From Pseudomonas arcuscaelestis (GTDB lineage: Bacteria > Pseudomonadota > Gammaproteobacteria > Pseudomonadales > Pseudomonadaceae): a DNA stretch of 59,635 bases. Location: positions 1-59,635 of the forward strand of contig NZ_JACOPV010000026.1 of NCBI RefSeq assembly GCF_016881005.1, written 5' to 3'. The notes beneath the pieces are model-generated. The model was not told where the DNA came from and ran no database searches. It saw only the letters and a program-made list of their open reading frames with translations. This document shows, piece after piece, positions 34,412 through 42,772 of this stretch. A program made the translations under genes and the position numbers. Within the stretch, counting starts at the first letter, position 1. Each line of letters begins with the position of its first letter.

Positions 34412-35293
34412 TCAGATACTCCGCAACATGCGCCACAGCACCAGGCATCCGAGCACCTGCAGGCCGAAAGCGCCGAGCAACATGAACTGGCCATCACTGT
34501 CGTTCCACATGGCCAATAGGTACTTGGGATTGCTGAACAGAAAATAGGCCGCCATCCCCACGGGCAAAAAGCCCAGAACCATGGCGGTCATCCGCGTTTC
34601 GCCGGTCATCGCTCGCAGTTGCCGGGCACCCTGTTCACGCTCGCGAATGAGCTTGATCAGGTTTTCCAGCAACTCGCTGGCGTTGCCGCCGTAGCGATGA
34701 TTGATGCGCAGGCCCAAGGCGAATAGACGCAGCTCATCCTGATCATAAAGCTCGGCCAGATCCTGCATGGCTTCATCCAGATCCACGCCCATCTGCACGT
34801 TGCGCCGTACGCGCTGCATGGCGCCATGCAACGGATCGCGTGAGGCATCGATAGCGCCCAGAACGGCATCGCTCAACGTACGCCCCGACTTCAGGCTGCG
34901 CACGCTGTGGTCGAGCAACACCGGCAACTGCTCGATCATGCGCCTCAAACGCCGGTGGTAACGCCAGCCCAAGTACAGGCGGAACAACAGCGGACCGAGC
35001 AGCAACAACGCGCCGCCAGCCGGCCAACCCAACACCAGCGCAACCAGTAACGACAGCAGCGCCCAGCACAGCAGGTACGACAGCAGGCGATCATTGCGCC
35101 GCTCCAGCCCGGCTCGTTGCATCAGTTTGTCCAGCCAGTCGCGCCCGCTTGCCGTAGTGGGCACGTTGCGCTGGAGCCGTCCAAGGCGCTCCAGCGTGCG
35201 CTCGGTTCCGGACTTGCGCATACCGCTGTAGAACAGCTTCAGGGACAGGCCCAGCATCACCAGGCACGTCACCCCAAGCAACACGACAATCAA
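34412..35293 (-). CDS. tadB: Tad inner-membrane platform protein TadB
   Basis: A 293-residue T2SSF protein: TM helix at residues 3-22, a central pair (about 75-115), the F domain (EQLPVLLDHSVRSLKSGRTLSDAVLGAI) and a C-terminal pair of TM helices. The first codon is TTG at 35293, overlapping the tadA stop as TTGA, so initiation is probably coupled to tadA translation. Confidence 0.85.
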   Translation of the reverse strand: MIVVLLGVTCLVMLGLSLKLFYSGMRKSGTERTLERLGRLQRNVPTTASGRDWLDKLMQRAGLERRNDRLLSYLLCWALLSLLVALVLGWPAGGALLLLGPLLFRLYLGWRYHRRLRRMIEQLPVLLDHSVRSLKSGRTLSDAVLGAIDASRDPLHGAMQRVRRNVQMGVDLDEAMQDLAELYDQDELRLFALGLRINHRYGGNASELLENLIKLIREREQGARQLRAMTGETRMTAMVLGFLPVGMAAYFLFSNPKYLLAMWNDSDGQFMLLGAFGLQVLGCLVLWRMLRSI

Positions 35294-36561
35294 GGCTGTG
35301 ACTCGGAAAAAACGCGGCGCAGCTTGTCGCTCGCCGGGTTCTGCGCTTCGCGCAAGAAGCCTTCGCCGCTACGTCGATCAAGCCGGAACAAGGTGTTGGT
35401 GACATAGACCTCATCCCGCACACCCACCACTTCCAACACCTCGCTGACACACCGTCGACCGTCGGCAAGGCGTGTCAGTTGAATCACTACATCAAGGGCC
35501 GCGCAGATCATCTGGCGCAAGGTTTTTTCCGCCACCGAGCGACCGGTCAGGCCCACCAGGGTCTCCAGACGCAACAGCGCATCCTGGGCAGTGTTGGCGT
35601 GCACGGTGCTCATCGAACCATCGTGGCCGGTGTTCATCGCGGTCAACACGTCGAGCACTTCAGCCCCGCGAATCTCGCCCAGCAAAATCCGGTCCGGGCG
35701 CATACGCAAGGCGTTGCGGATCAACTCACTGGATTTGATTTCGCCGTGGCCTTCAGTATTGGGTGGCCGGGTTTCCAGGCGCACCACATGGGGATGGTCC
35801 AATTGCAGCTCGGCGACATCCTCGATGCTTACCAGCCGCTCATGGGGGCTGATCAACTGGCTGAGAATGTTGAGTAAGGTTGTCTTGCCGGTGCCCGTGC
35901 CGCCACTGACCAGAATGTTGCAGCGACGCGTCACCGCCAGTTGGAGAAATTCGAGAATATTGTGATCGACCGTACGCGTGGCGAGCAGGTCTGCACTCTT
36001 GAGCATGTCCTTGCGAAATTTGCGGATCGACAGGCAGGGGCCATCCAGCGCCACCGGCGGGATAATCGCATTGACCCGGCTACCGTCCGGCATCCGCGCA
36101 TCGACCATAGGCGACGATTCGTCGAGGCGCCGGCCAAGGGGCGCAAGGATGCGTTGCATAACGCGCTCGACGTGATGGCCATCGATAAAACGCAGATCGG
36201 TCTGGTGCAACACCCCTGCCCGTTCAACAAACACCCGATGCGGGCCATTGACCAGAATCTCGGTGACACTGCTGTCGCGCAACAACACTTCCAGCGGACC
36301 GAAACCGGTCAACTCATCGACAATTTCTTCGGCCAGGCGCTCCATCTCATAGCGTGACAATGCCAGGTGCAAACGAGCGATGTAATCGCCGACCTGCTCC
36401 ATCACAAATTGCGCCAGCGCCGGACGCGAACCTTCCAGCAAATTGCGGCCGCTGTCTTCGATGGCATCGATGATGAAGCGATGCAATGCCCGCTTGAGTC
36501 CCTGGGGATCGTTGCCCAGGTTATGCCGCGCACCGCCAAACAACTCGTCGACGCTGCTCAT
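35290..36561 (-). CDS. tadA: Tad pilus ATPase TadA (CpaF family)
   Basis: A 423-residue type II/IV secretion ATPase. Walker A is GGTGTGKTT with K226, followed by the Asp box (RLVSIEDVAELQL), Walker B (ILLGEIRGAEVLD) and the His box (GHDGSMSTVHANT). An N-terminal CpaF-type domain covers about residues 1-150. It powers Flp polymerisation. Its start overlaps the tadZ stop by 4 nt. Confidence 0.92.
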   Translation of the reverse strand: MSSVDELFGGARHNLGNDPQGLKRALHRFIIDAIEDSGRNLLEGSRPALAQFVMEQVGDYIARLHLALSRYEMERLAEEIVDELTGFGPLEVLLRDSSVTEILVNGPHRVFVERAGVLHQTDLRFIDGHHVERVMQRILAPLGRRLDESSPMVDARMPDGSRVNAIIPPVALDGPCLSIRKFRKDMLKSADLLATRTVDHNILEFLQLAVTRRCNILVSGGTGTGKTTLLNILSQLISPHERLVSIEDVAELQLDHPHVVRLETRPPNTEGHGEIKSSELIRNALRMRPDRILLGEIRGAEVLDVLTAMNTGHDGSMSTVHANTAQDALLRLETLVGLTGRSVAEKTLRQMICAALDVVIQLTRLADGRRCVSEVLEVVGVRDEVYVTNTLFRLDRRSGEGFLREAQNPASDKLRRVFSESQP

Positions 36562-37748
36562 TTATGCCCCCAAAGCCGGTTGAACCAGTTGCCGCCGGGT
36601 GATTTGCTGTTCTCCGATCGCCGCGCCAGCCGCTCGCCCAGTGCCTTGAGGTGCTGAGTGAGGGATTCCCGCGGGGCCAGTTCGAACAAGGTCAGGCCTT
36701 GGTTCTTGGCGTTCAGGCGCACCTGCGGGCTGTAAGGCAATACCACCAGCAGCGGCAAACCGTAGCGCTTGGCCAAGGCGTCGGAATCTGGCGCCACACC
36801 TTTGAGGTAGCGATCGACCAGCAGGCTGGCATGCTCAAGCTTCATGCCCTTCTCCCGCCATTGAGCAAGCACGTCGAGATTGCGCCGGCAGTCGAGGACA
36901 TTCTGGTCGGTGTACCAGATCAACTTGTCGCAATGGCTTACAAAGGTACGCAGTGCTTCGCTGTCTGCCTGGCCAGTAAGGTTCACGACGATATGCTGGA
37001 AATGCTGGCGCAAGGCGCTGAGCAACATGTACAGCTCGGCGGCACTGGTGCGCTCCAGCGGCTCATCACCGTCGGCATAGGCCAGCAGGCGCAGGCCGGA
37101 ACGCTCACAGGTAAAGGCACTGTCGATGAGGGTATTGTCCAGGCGGCGCAGATGGCGCAGGGCATCGCTGAAATGAAACGACGCCTCAAGTCCGAGCAAT
37201 GCCAGACTGTCCCCCCGCGGCAAACCCAGGTCGAGCAACAAGGTCTGCTGGCCACTGCGTTGTACCACTCGCGCCAAATGCGTGGTCAGCAAGGCACCAT
37301 CGGCCGCCGCTTGCGCGCCATACAGTACGGTTAAACCACCGAGGCTCGGATTGCTGGTGACTTGCGGCAAGCGCTTGCTCAAACGTCGTACCAAACCGGC
37401 GACTTCGCTGGAGCGCGACCCGTAGGCGACAAAATCCCGCGCACCGGCGCGCATGGCGTTGAGCACCAATTGGTTGTCCATGCCATCGCCCAGGGCGACT
37501 ATCGCCAACATCGGTTTGGCCTCCAGCACGCCCTCGATGAGGGCGCACTGATTGACCACATGCTCGCGATCCAGGCCGACAAAAACCAGGTTGGCGAACG
37601 TCACGTCAACCAACGCAAGCAGTTCATCGAGGCTACCGCTGGCGGCGCCGACCACCTGCCCCAACGGCGCCAGCGCACCTTGCAACCACTGCAGGTCGAC
37701 CTCGTTTCGGGTGATGGCGAGAAAGGTCTGGCTCAAACTTTCGCTCAT
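36558..37748 (-). CDS. tadZ: Tad localisation protein TadZ (CpaE family)
   Basis: A 396-residue protein with an N-terminal receiver-like domain (about 1-130, pseudo-receiver) and a MinD/ParA-like ATPase domain. The expected deviant Walker A is not intact: TVLYGAQAAADGALLTTHLA stands where KGGxGKS would be, while LLLDLGLPRGDSLALLG (Walker A') remains. TadZ proteins place the pilus machine at a pole. Loss of the P-loop is seen in some TadZ proteins. Confidence 0.82.
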   Translation of the reverse strand: MSESLSQTFLAITRNEVDLQWLQGALAPLGQVVGAASGSLDELLALVDVTFANLVFVGLDREHVVNQCALIEGVLEAKPMLAIVALGDGMDNQLVLNAMRAGARDFVAYGSRSSEVAGLVRRLSKRLPQVTSNPSLGGLTVLYGAQAAADGALLTTHLARVVQRSGQQTLLLDLGLPRGDSLALLGLEASFHFSDALRHLRRLDNTLIDSAFTCERSGLRLLAYADGDEPLERTSAAELYMLLSALRQHFQHIVVNLTGQADSEALRTFVSHCDKLIWYTDQNVLDCRRNLDVLAQWREKGMKLEHASLLVDRYLKGVAPDSDALAKRYGLPLLVVLPYSPQVRLNAKNQGLTLFELAPRESLTQHLKALGERLARRSENSKSPGGNWFNRLWGHK

Positions 37749-38995
37749 TGGGATAGCCCGCTGCGACCTTCAAAGTCGCCGTTTTCGAGAAAGAACAAGC
37801 GGCCCCAGCTCGGGTCGTAATTGCGCAACCCTTCACCCGGCAACGACGGTAGCTGGGCATTGGCGGCCAACGGCTGGACCAAGTGCGGGGTGACGATCAT
37901 CAACAGTTCGGTTTCATCGCGCATCAACGTCGATTGGCGGAAGAACGCGCCCAGGATCGGGATATTGCCTAGCCCTGGAAACTTATCCACAGCCGAACGG
38001 GTGGTACTGCTGATCAAGCCACTGATTACGAAGCTCTCACCATCGGCCAGAGAAATGCTGGTATCTGTGCGCCTCACCGTTAGTCCAGGTACCAGGGTGC
38101 CGGCGATGTTCACGGCATTTACGTAGTCCAGCTCACTGACTTCCGGCGCAACCTTTAGGGTAATGCGATCACGGCTGACCACCGTGGGGGACAAGGCCAG
38201 GCGAATACCAAACTCCTTGTATTCGATCGACACGCTGTCGCTGCCACTGCTGGGCACCGGGATCGGAATTTCGCCACCGGCGAGAAAACTCGCGGTCAGG
38301 CCACTGAGCACGACCAGGCTGGGACGCGCCAGGGTGTAGGCAAACCCACTGTTCTCCAAGGCACTGATGGCCGCAAGAAAGCGGCTGCTACCGCCGCCCC
38401 AGACGATGTTGAAGACATCGTTGTCCAGCGGAATGCCGGCGATAGCGTCAGCCACATGGCCAGGCCGGGCCACCGTGTTTGGCGTCGTTCCAGGCGAACC
38501 GATCAAGCTGTTGTTGGAGCCCTTGAATAGAAAACGCGCACCGGCCTCCTTGAACTTGGTGCGGTTGACCTCGACAAAGCGAATATCAGCCTGAACCTGA
38601 CTGGGCAGCGATGAATCCTGGGAAGGCGGCATGGCCGTCGCCGCCATGTCCGTTGTGGCCACGCCTTTGACAAACAGCATGGCTTGGCGTGGAGTCTTCG
38701 AGCAGGCGGTCCAGAGCATCAGGCTAGTGGCGCCGGGGCTAAGGGCGGTGAGCACGACGGCATCGTCGCCACTGGCATCGACATCGGCGATTTTCGAATC
38801 GCCCACTGCCACCCGGATAATGCTCACCGGTGCACGCAACTCCTGCTGCAAGCCCTGATCGATTTCGATCACCTCGGGTAATTGCGCCAGTCCTGCGCAA
38901 CCGCTGCTCGCGGCCTGGGCCACAGAGACAGTCAGCCCCGCCCAGGGGATGACCCACAGCAAATGCTTGATTGCCCGCACGGAACGACTGCTCAT
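37745..38995 (-). CDS. rcpA: Tad outer-membrane secretin RcpA (CpaC family)
   Basis: A 416-residue secretin with signal peptide (to about residue 29), an N-terminal BON-like/pilus-formation domain and the C-terminal secretin domain (ALSPTVVSRDRITLKVAPEVSELD, then VISGLISSTTRSAVDKFPGLGNIPILGAFF, the family signature). It forms the outer-membrane channel for Flp. It overlaps tadZ by 4 nt. Confidence 0.9.
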   Translation of the reverse strand: MSSRSVRAIKHLLWVIPWAGLTVSVAQAASSGCAGLAQLPEVIEIDQGLQQELRAPVSIIRVAVGDSKIADVDASGDDAVVLTALSPGATSLMLWTACSKTPRQAMLFVKGVATTDMAATAMPPSQDSSLPSQVQADIRFVEVNRTKFKEAGARFLFKGSNNSLIGSPGTTPNTVARPGHVADAIAGIPLDNDVFNIVWGGGSSRFLAAISALENSGFAYTLARPSLVVLSGLTASFLAGGEIPIPVPSSGSDSVSIEYKEFGIRLALSPTVVSRDRITLKVAPEVSELDYVNAVNIAGTLVPGLTVRRTDTSISLADGESFVISGLISSTTRSAVDKFPGLGNIPILGAFFRQSTLMRDETELLMIVTPHLVQPLAANAQLPSLPGEGLRNYDPSWGRLFFLENGDFEGRSGLSQ

Positions 38996-39015
38996 TTAAG
39001 GGCATCCTTGCTTGG

Positions 39016-39945
39016 TCAGGGAGTTGGATCGCTGGATTGGTTTCCGCGGATAATCTGCATGCCACGGCGTGGCGTTGAACTGGCAATCGAGGGCGTCGCG
39101 GGTGTCTGGGCAAGCTGGCTGAAGCGAAAGAGTTCGCGGTTGGCGTTATCCACCACTTGATTGCCAGCGTGCGGGTCGGCCCAGTATTGAGCCAGGCGTT
39201 TTTCTTCAGCGCTGCGCACGGCCAGGCGAAGACTGCCGGATTGGGCGGCAAGCAGCAGTCGGCGGGTCAATGTCTCAGGCACCGCCAGGACCACGGTGCG
39301 AGCGACATTGCGTTGTTGTTCCTGGCGGGCTTTTTCATCCTGAGGCGGCGCGATCGGCTGACCGTCAACACCCATCCCCAACTGCTGGCCGACGCTGAGC
39401 AGACGCAACGCCGGTAATACCACCTGAGCGCTGGCCTGGGGGTTGTTGTTGTCCTCGCGCAGGTAGAGCAGCACATCGACGTAGTCACCTGGGCTCAACT
39501 GCCCCGCGGCGCCGACCACCTCATCAATGGCCAAGGCCAGCGCACGCTCATGAGGATGGATCATTCGCGCCAGCGGCCCACCGGCTTCAAAGCTGCTCGA
39601 CGCGAGCCAGGTGCCAGCACTCAGCGAACGCCAACTGCTGCGTCCAAGCACTTGTTCGACACTCTGGAAACTGCCGGCAGGTGCGACGTGCAGGCGCTCA
39701 ACCAGCAGGTCCTCAGCGCTCAATGGGGTGTAAGCGGCAACATCGCGACGCAACACCACTACCGGCTGACGCACCTCATCGCCCGCTTTCTCCACCACCT
39801 GTGCAGCGACGGGTGCCGGGGTCGACGCAACAGCAACAGCCACAGGCTCGGCAGCTGGGCGGCTCAGAACCAGGCCCCAGTAGCCCGCCAGCAAGGCGCC
39901 GATCAAAAAAAAGCCAGCGAGGATGATGGTAATGCGACTGCTCAT
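39016..39945 (-). CDS. rcpC: Tad pilus assembly protein RcpC (CpaB family)
   Basis: A 309-residue protein with one N-terminal TM helix, an SAF domain (about 60-125, VLRRDVAAYTPLSAEDLLVERL) and the RcpC/CpaB domain with LSPGDYVDVLLYL. It connects to the secretin in the periplasm. The ATG at 39945 is the family start. It heads the leftward rcpC-rcpA-tadZABCD operon and diverges from flp across a 321-nt region. Confidence 0.85.
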   Translation of the reverse strand: MSSRITIILAGFFLIGALLAGYWGLVLSRPAAEPVAVAVASTPAPVAAQVVEKAGDEVRQPVVVLRRDVAAYTPLSAEDLLVERLHVAPAGSFQSVEQVLGRSSWRSLSAGTWLASSSFEAGGPLARMIHPHERALALAIDEVVGAAGQLSPGDYVDVLLYLREDNNNPQASAQVVLPALRLLSVGQQLGMGVDGQPIAPPQDEKARQEQQRNVARTVVLAVPETLTRRLLLAAQSGSLRLAVRSAEEKRLAQYWADPHAGNQVVDNANRELFRFSQLAQTPATPSIASSTPRRGMQIIRGNQSSDPTP

Positions 39946-40266
39946 GCCGACCCTTCCTAAATACCCGGGTTCATCCTTTGCAACCAGCTGTGAGCCGCGC
40001 ACAACGTTGTCATCGGAAGTAACGATTTCGCTATTTGAAGGTAGCGCAGCTAAGTCAAAATGCCATTACCCGCCAGATTATTTTGCGCCGTAATCCCGAC
40101 ACCCCCTAAAAACAACCGTTAGCCGGCGCCAAAAAGCCACTATCACTTTTGGATTAATACCTTCTTACATTTGCCGGATTTTCAGCCTTTGACGATGCTG
40201 TGGTGGCAAAGGGGAATCATCGAACAAGCCCCTGCCATCTGCGCCTTGCGCGCCAGGAGAAGTGCC
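39946..40266. promoter_or_regulatory. Divergent rcpC/flp control region
   Basis: This 321-nt non-coding gap holds the promoters of the rcpC-tad operon and of flp. It is visibly richer in A/T than its flanks and contains the inverted repeat CGCTA (40029-40033)/TAGCG (40042-40046). PprB binding here is expected from the P. aeruginosa system, but no binding site can be assigned from sequence alone. Confidence 0.5.
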
Positions 40267-40473
40267 ATGCGTGTTTCCCGAATCTTCAAGAGCTGCAAAG
40301 CGTTCTTCTACCGCAAGGACGGTGCCTCGGGTATCGAGTACGCAATTGCGGCAGCGATGGTGGCAGTGGTGTTGACGAATTTTATCGAGCCAATTTCAAA
40401 AGGGGTCAGTGCTGTTATGACCAACATTGAAACCACTCTGGATGCTGCCAAGATCACAAATGAAAAGCCATAA
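40267..40473 (+). CDS. flp: Flp type IVb pilin
   Basis: A 68-residue prepilin. The leader MRVSRIFKSCKAFFYRKDG ends at G19; the mature protein starts ASGIEY with E24 and Y25 at the +5/+6 positions diagnostic of Flp pilins, then a hydrophobic helix (AIAAAMVAVVLTNFI). FppA should cleave after G19. AGGAGA precedes the ATG at 40267. Major subunit of the Tad pilus. Confidence 0.9.
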   Translation: MRVSRIFKSCKAFFYRKDGASGIEYAIAAAMVAVVLTNFIEPISKGVSAVMTNIETTLDAAKITNEKP

Positions 40474-40509
40474 AAGGCTCCTGCCAATCAATCTCCTAGA
40501 TATCTACGA

Positions 40510-40929
40510 ATGGGTATAGCCATGCCGATCTCCTCCCAACGTCAACAAATTCTCCTGGTGGATGACGAAGAGGACGCTCTGCTGGAACTTGCCGAACTGC
40601 TTGAGGGCGAGGGTTTTTGCTGCCACACGGCTACCTCGGTAAAACTCGCCCTGCAACAGCTCACCCTCCACCCGGACGTGGCGCTGGTGATCACCGATCT
40701 GCGCATGCCGGAAGAAAGCGGCATTTCCCTGATCAAGCGCCTGCGTGAGCACACCGCTCGCCAGCACTTGCCAGTGATCGTCACCTCCGGCCACGCCGAC
40801 ATGGACGACATCAGTGACCTGCTGCGCCTGCAGGTGCTGGACCTGTTCCGCAAGCCGATCTATCACACCCGCCTGCTGGAAACCCTGGACAACCTTTTTC
40901 CAAAACCTCGATTGCATCTGGTGAACTGA
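40510..40929 (+). CDS. Single-domain response regulator downstream of flp
   Basis: A 139-residue CheY-like receiver without output domain. The acidic pair DD lies in ILLVDDEEDA, the phosphoacceptor is D63 in VITDLRMPEES and the lysine is in FRKPIY. It resembles the PprB receiver domain (both have G-(Y/F)-C-C after the first helix and LRMPE/LHMPE). A start at 40522 is an alternative. Only 36 nt separate it from flp, so it may be read through from the flp promoter. A role as a second partner or phosphate sink for PprA is inference. Confidence 0.8.
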   Translation: MGIAMPISSQRQQILLVDDEEDALLELAELLEGEGFCCHTATSVKLALQQLTLHPDVALVITDLRMPEESGISLIKRLREHTARQHLPVIVTSGHADMDDISDLLRLQVLDLFRKPIYHTRLLETLDNLFPKPRLHLVN

Positions 40930-40944
40930 CCCGCGAACCTCTGC

Positions 40945-40966
40945 TGCCCCAATGCGGGGCAAGCCC
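40945..40966. repeat. REP-like fragment/stem-loop between convergent genes
   Basis: TGCCCC (40945-40950)/GGGGCA (40956-40961) form a 6-bp hairpin, and GCGGGGCAAGCCC at 40954-40966 recurs exactly at 51941-51953. The 13-mer matches the core of Pseudomonas REP elements (recollection). Confidence 0.45.
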
Positions 40967-40989
40967 ATTCCTGCCGGATACATCTGCAG

Positions 40990-42654
40990 CTAAAGCTGGT
41001 AGCTAAAGCTGAGGGTAAAGCGCGGTTGCCGATTGAGGCTGTCCAGGGCGATGTCCGACATCGGCTTGGCCGCCTCAACCGCAATGTTGTAGGAGCGTGC
41101 ATCGCCAAACCGCAACCCCAACGCCGCCGACGACAGGCGCGAATCACGCACCTGCAACTCGTTGAACCAACTGCGCGCAGCATCTACCACCACATACGGC
41201 TGAACCCATTTGAGCCAGTCGCGGCTGTACCTGAAGCTGTAGTTCAGCTCGTAGGCCGCGCCCCAGCCCTTGTCCCCCGATGCCTGGTCACTGGGATAGC
41301 CACGGCCGAAAGCCTGGCCGCCAAACACGGCACGCTCACTGTCGGGCAAGCTGTCATTACTCCAGTACAACGCCGCTGAAGCCACGCCTTGCCAGTTAGC
41401 AGAAAAGTAATCGCTCTGTAATCCGGATAAGCGCAAGCGCAGAAAATCCAGGTCGATATCGCTGTTGGTGTCTGCTGCGAAATAATCCATGCCCTGATAG
41501 GCACCGACACTGAGGATGCGCAGTCGCCGACTGTCACTTTGGCGCCAGTCACCCTCAAACGCCACGGCACGCATGTCCGTGCTGCTGCGGGTTTTGAGGG
41601 CGGAATCCAGTGCCTGATAATGGCTTTGGTCGTTCACCACATAAAGGCGCCCGGCAACGCTGAGCCATTCATTAGGTGAGGCGGTCAAGGTCTGGCTCAG
41701 GCCTGCCGAGTAGCGGTCACTCTGGCGATGCTGCCGAAGATCTCTGCCATTGTTCAATCGCAGCAGAGCACTCAGATCACCGCGATACTGCGAGGCGGAG
41801 AGATTCAACCGGCTCCCCTCGCTATCCAGGTATTGGCCGTAATCCAGGCGATAGTAATGTTCATGATCATCGCCCGGCGGAAATAGCGCGCTGAAGCTCA
41901 ATTGCTCAGCCAGCGACGTCAGGGCGTTGCTGCTGACGCCCAAGAGCGCTTGAAGTGCTTCGCGGTTGCCATCGGCTACATTCAACCGCGCCGAGAATGC
42001 TTGGTGCGCGGCCTGCACCCACAATGTATTGGCGCCATCGGCGGTGCCAGGCGCCACCTGGGCCTGGACCGTAATACCGGGAACGTGGCTCATCAACGTT
42101 GTGTAGCGCTCCAGGGTCTTGCGCGTAAGCGGGCGCTCGGCCTTGAGCCGGGTTGCCACTTCACCCAGAAACGTAGACGCCGGCCCAATGTCGCCCTGCA
42201 GTTCAAAATCACCAATGTAGCCTTCAACCAAGACCACCTGTACCCGCCCATCAGCGAAATCCTGTGGCGGTAGGTAGGCGTAGGACAGCAGGTAGCCATC
42301 CTCCTGGTAGCGTCGAGTCAGGCGTTGAGTTGCTTCGCTCAGTTCAGCCAGCGTGACATCACGATCAACCAACGCTTCGTAGTTCTCGCGCAGATCGCTC
42401 AAGGGGTAAACCGTACCGCCGGTAAAGCGCACCTTGTGCAAGCGTATCCGGGTGCGCCTATCAAGTTGCAGCGACTGCGATGTCGGCACCGCTACCTGCA
42501 AGCTCGCGGAGGCAGGCCGGTAGCTGTCGATGGGCAGGTTGGCGGCAGGCAGGCTACGCTCGACTTCATTGCTGATCAGATAGGTTGGCAGGGGTTCTGC
42601 GCTCGACCCGCTCGCCCAACAAAGACTGAGTATCGCGACGGTCAACGGACGCAT
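40990..42654 (-). CDS. Two-partner secretion transporter (TpsB, ShlB/FhaC/HecB family)
   Basis: A 554-residue outer-membrane protein of the Omp85 superfamily. Signal peptide (cleavage after SSAEP region), two POTRA domains (about 75-230: the first with IRLHKVRFTGGTVYPLSDL, then YIGDFELQGDIGP) and a C-terminal 16-strand beta-barrel ending in a Leu. The L6 loop motif AFGRGYPSDQASGDKG corresponds to the VRGY element essential in FhaC. It should export a large TpsA exoprotein, but no tpsA gene adjoins. The ATG at 42654 has GGAG 6 nt upstream and is preferred over 42666. Confidence 0.85.
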   Translation of the reverse strand: MRPLTVAILSLCWASGSSAEPLPTYLISNEVERSLPAANLPIDSYRPASASLQVAVPTSQSLQLDRRTRIRLHKVRFTGGTVYPLSDLRENYEALVDRDVTLAELSEATQRLTRRYQEDGYLLSYAYLPPQDFADGRVQVVLVEGYIGDFELQGDIGPASTFLGEVATRLKAERPLTRKTLERYTTLMSHVPGITVQAQVAPGTADGANTLWVQAAHQAFSARLNVADGNREALQALLGVSSNALTSLAEQLSFSALFPPGDDHEHYYRLDYGQYLDSEGSRLNLSASQYRGDLSALLRLNNGRDLRQHRQSDRYSAGLSQTLTASPNEWLSVAGRLYVVNDQSHYQALDSALKTRSSTDMRAVAFEGDWRQSDSRRLRILSVGAYQGMDYFAADTNSDIDLDFLRLRLSGLQSDYFSANWQGVASAALYWSNDSLPDSERAVFGGQAFGRGYPSDQASGDKGWGAAYELNYSFRYSRDWLKWVQPYVVVDAARSWFNELQVRDSRLSSAALGLRFGDARSYNIAVEAAKPMSDIALDSLNRQPRFTLSFSYQL

Positions 42655-42772
42655 GTGGCGCTCCATGATCCCGACAAATTCGAGAACACCGGGACGGTTC
42701 CCTCGTCAGCTTCAAGCGTAGGTGGTGCCTGCGCTGACGTCTAATCGCAATAGGGACTGACAGGCAGCCCCT

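Noticed and set aside
37983..37991. Isolated DnaA-box 9-mers at 4892, 13580 and 37983
   Set aside because: Single copies inside or between genes are not evidence of function by themselves; only the intergenic cluster was reported.
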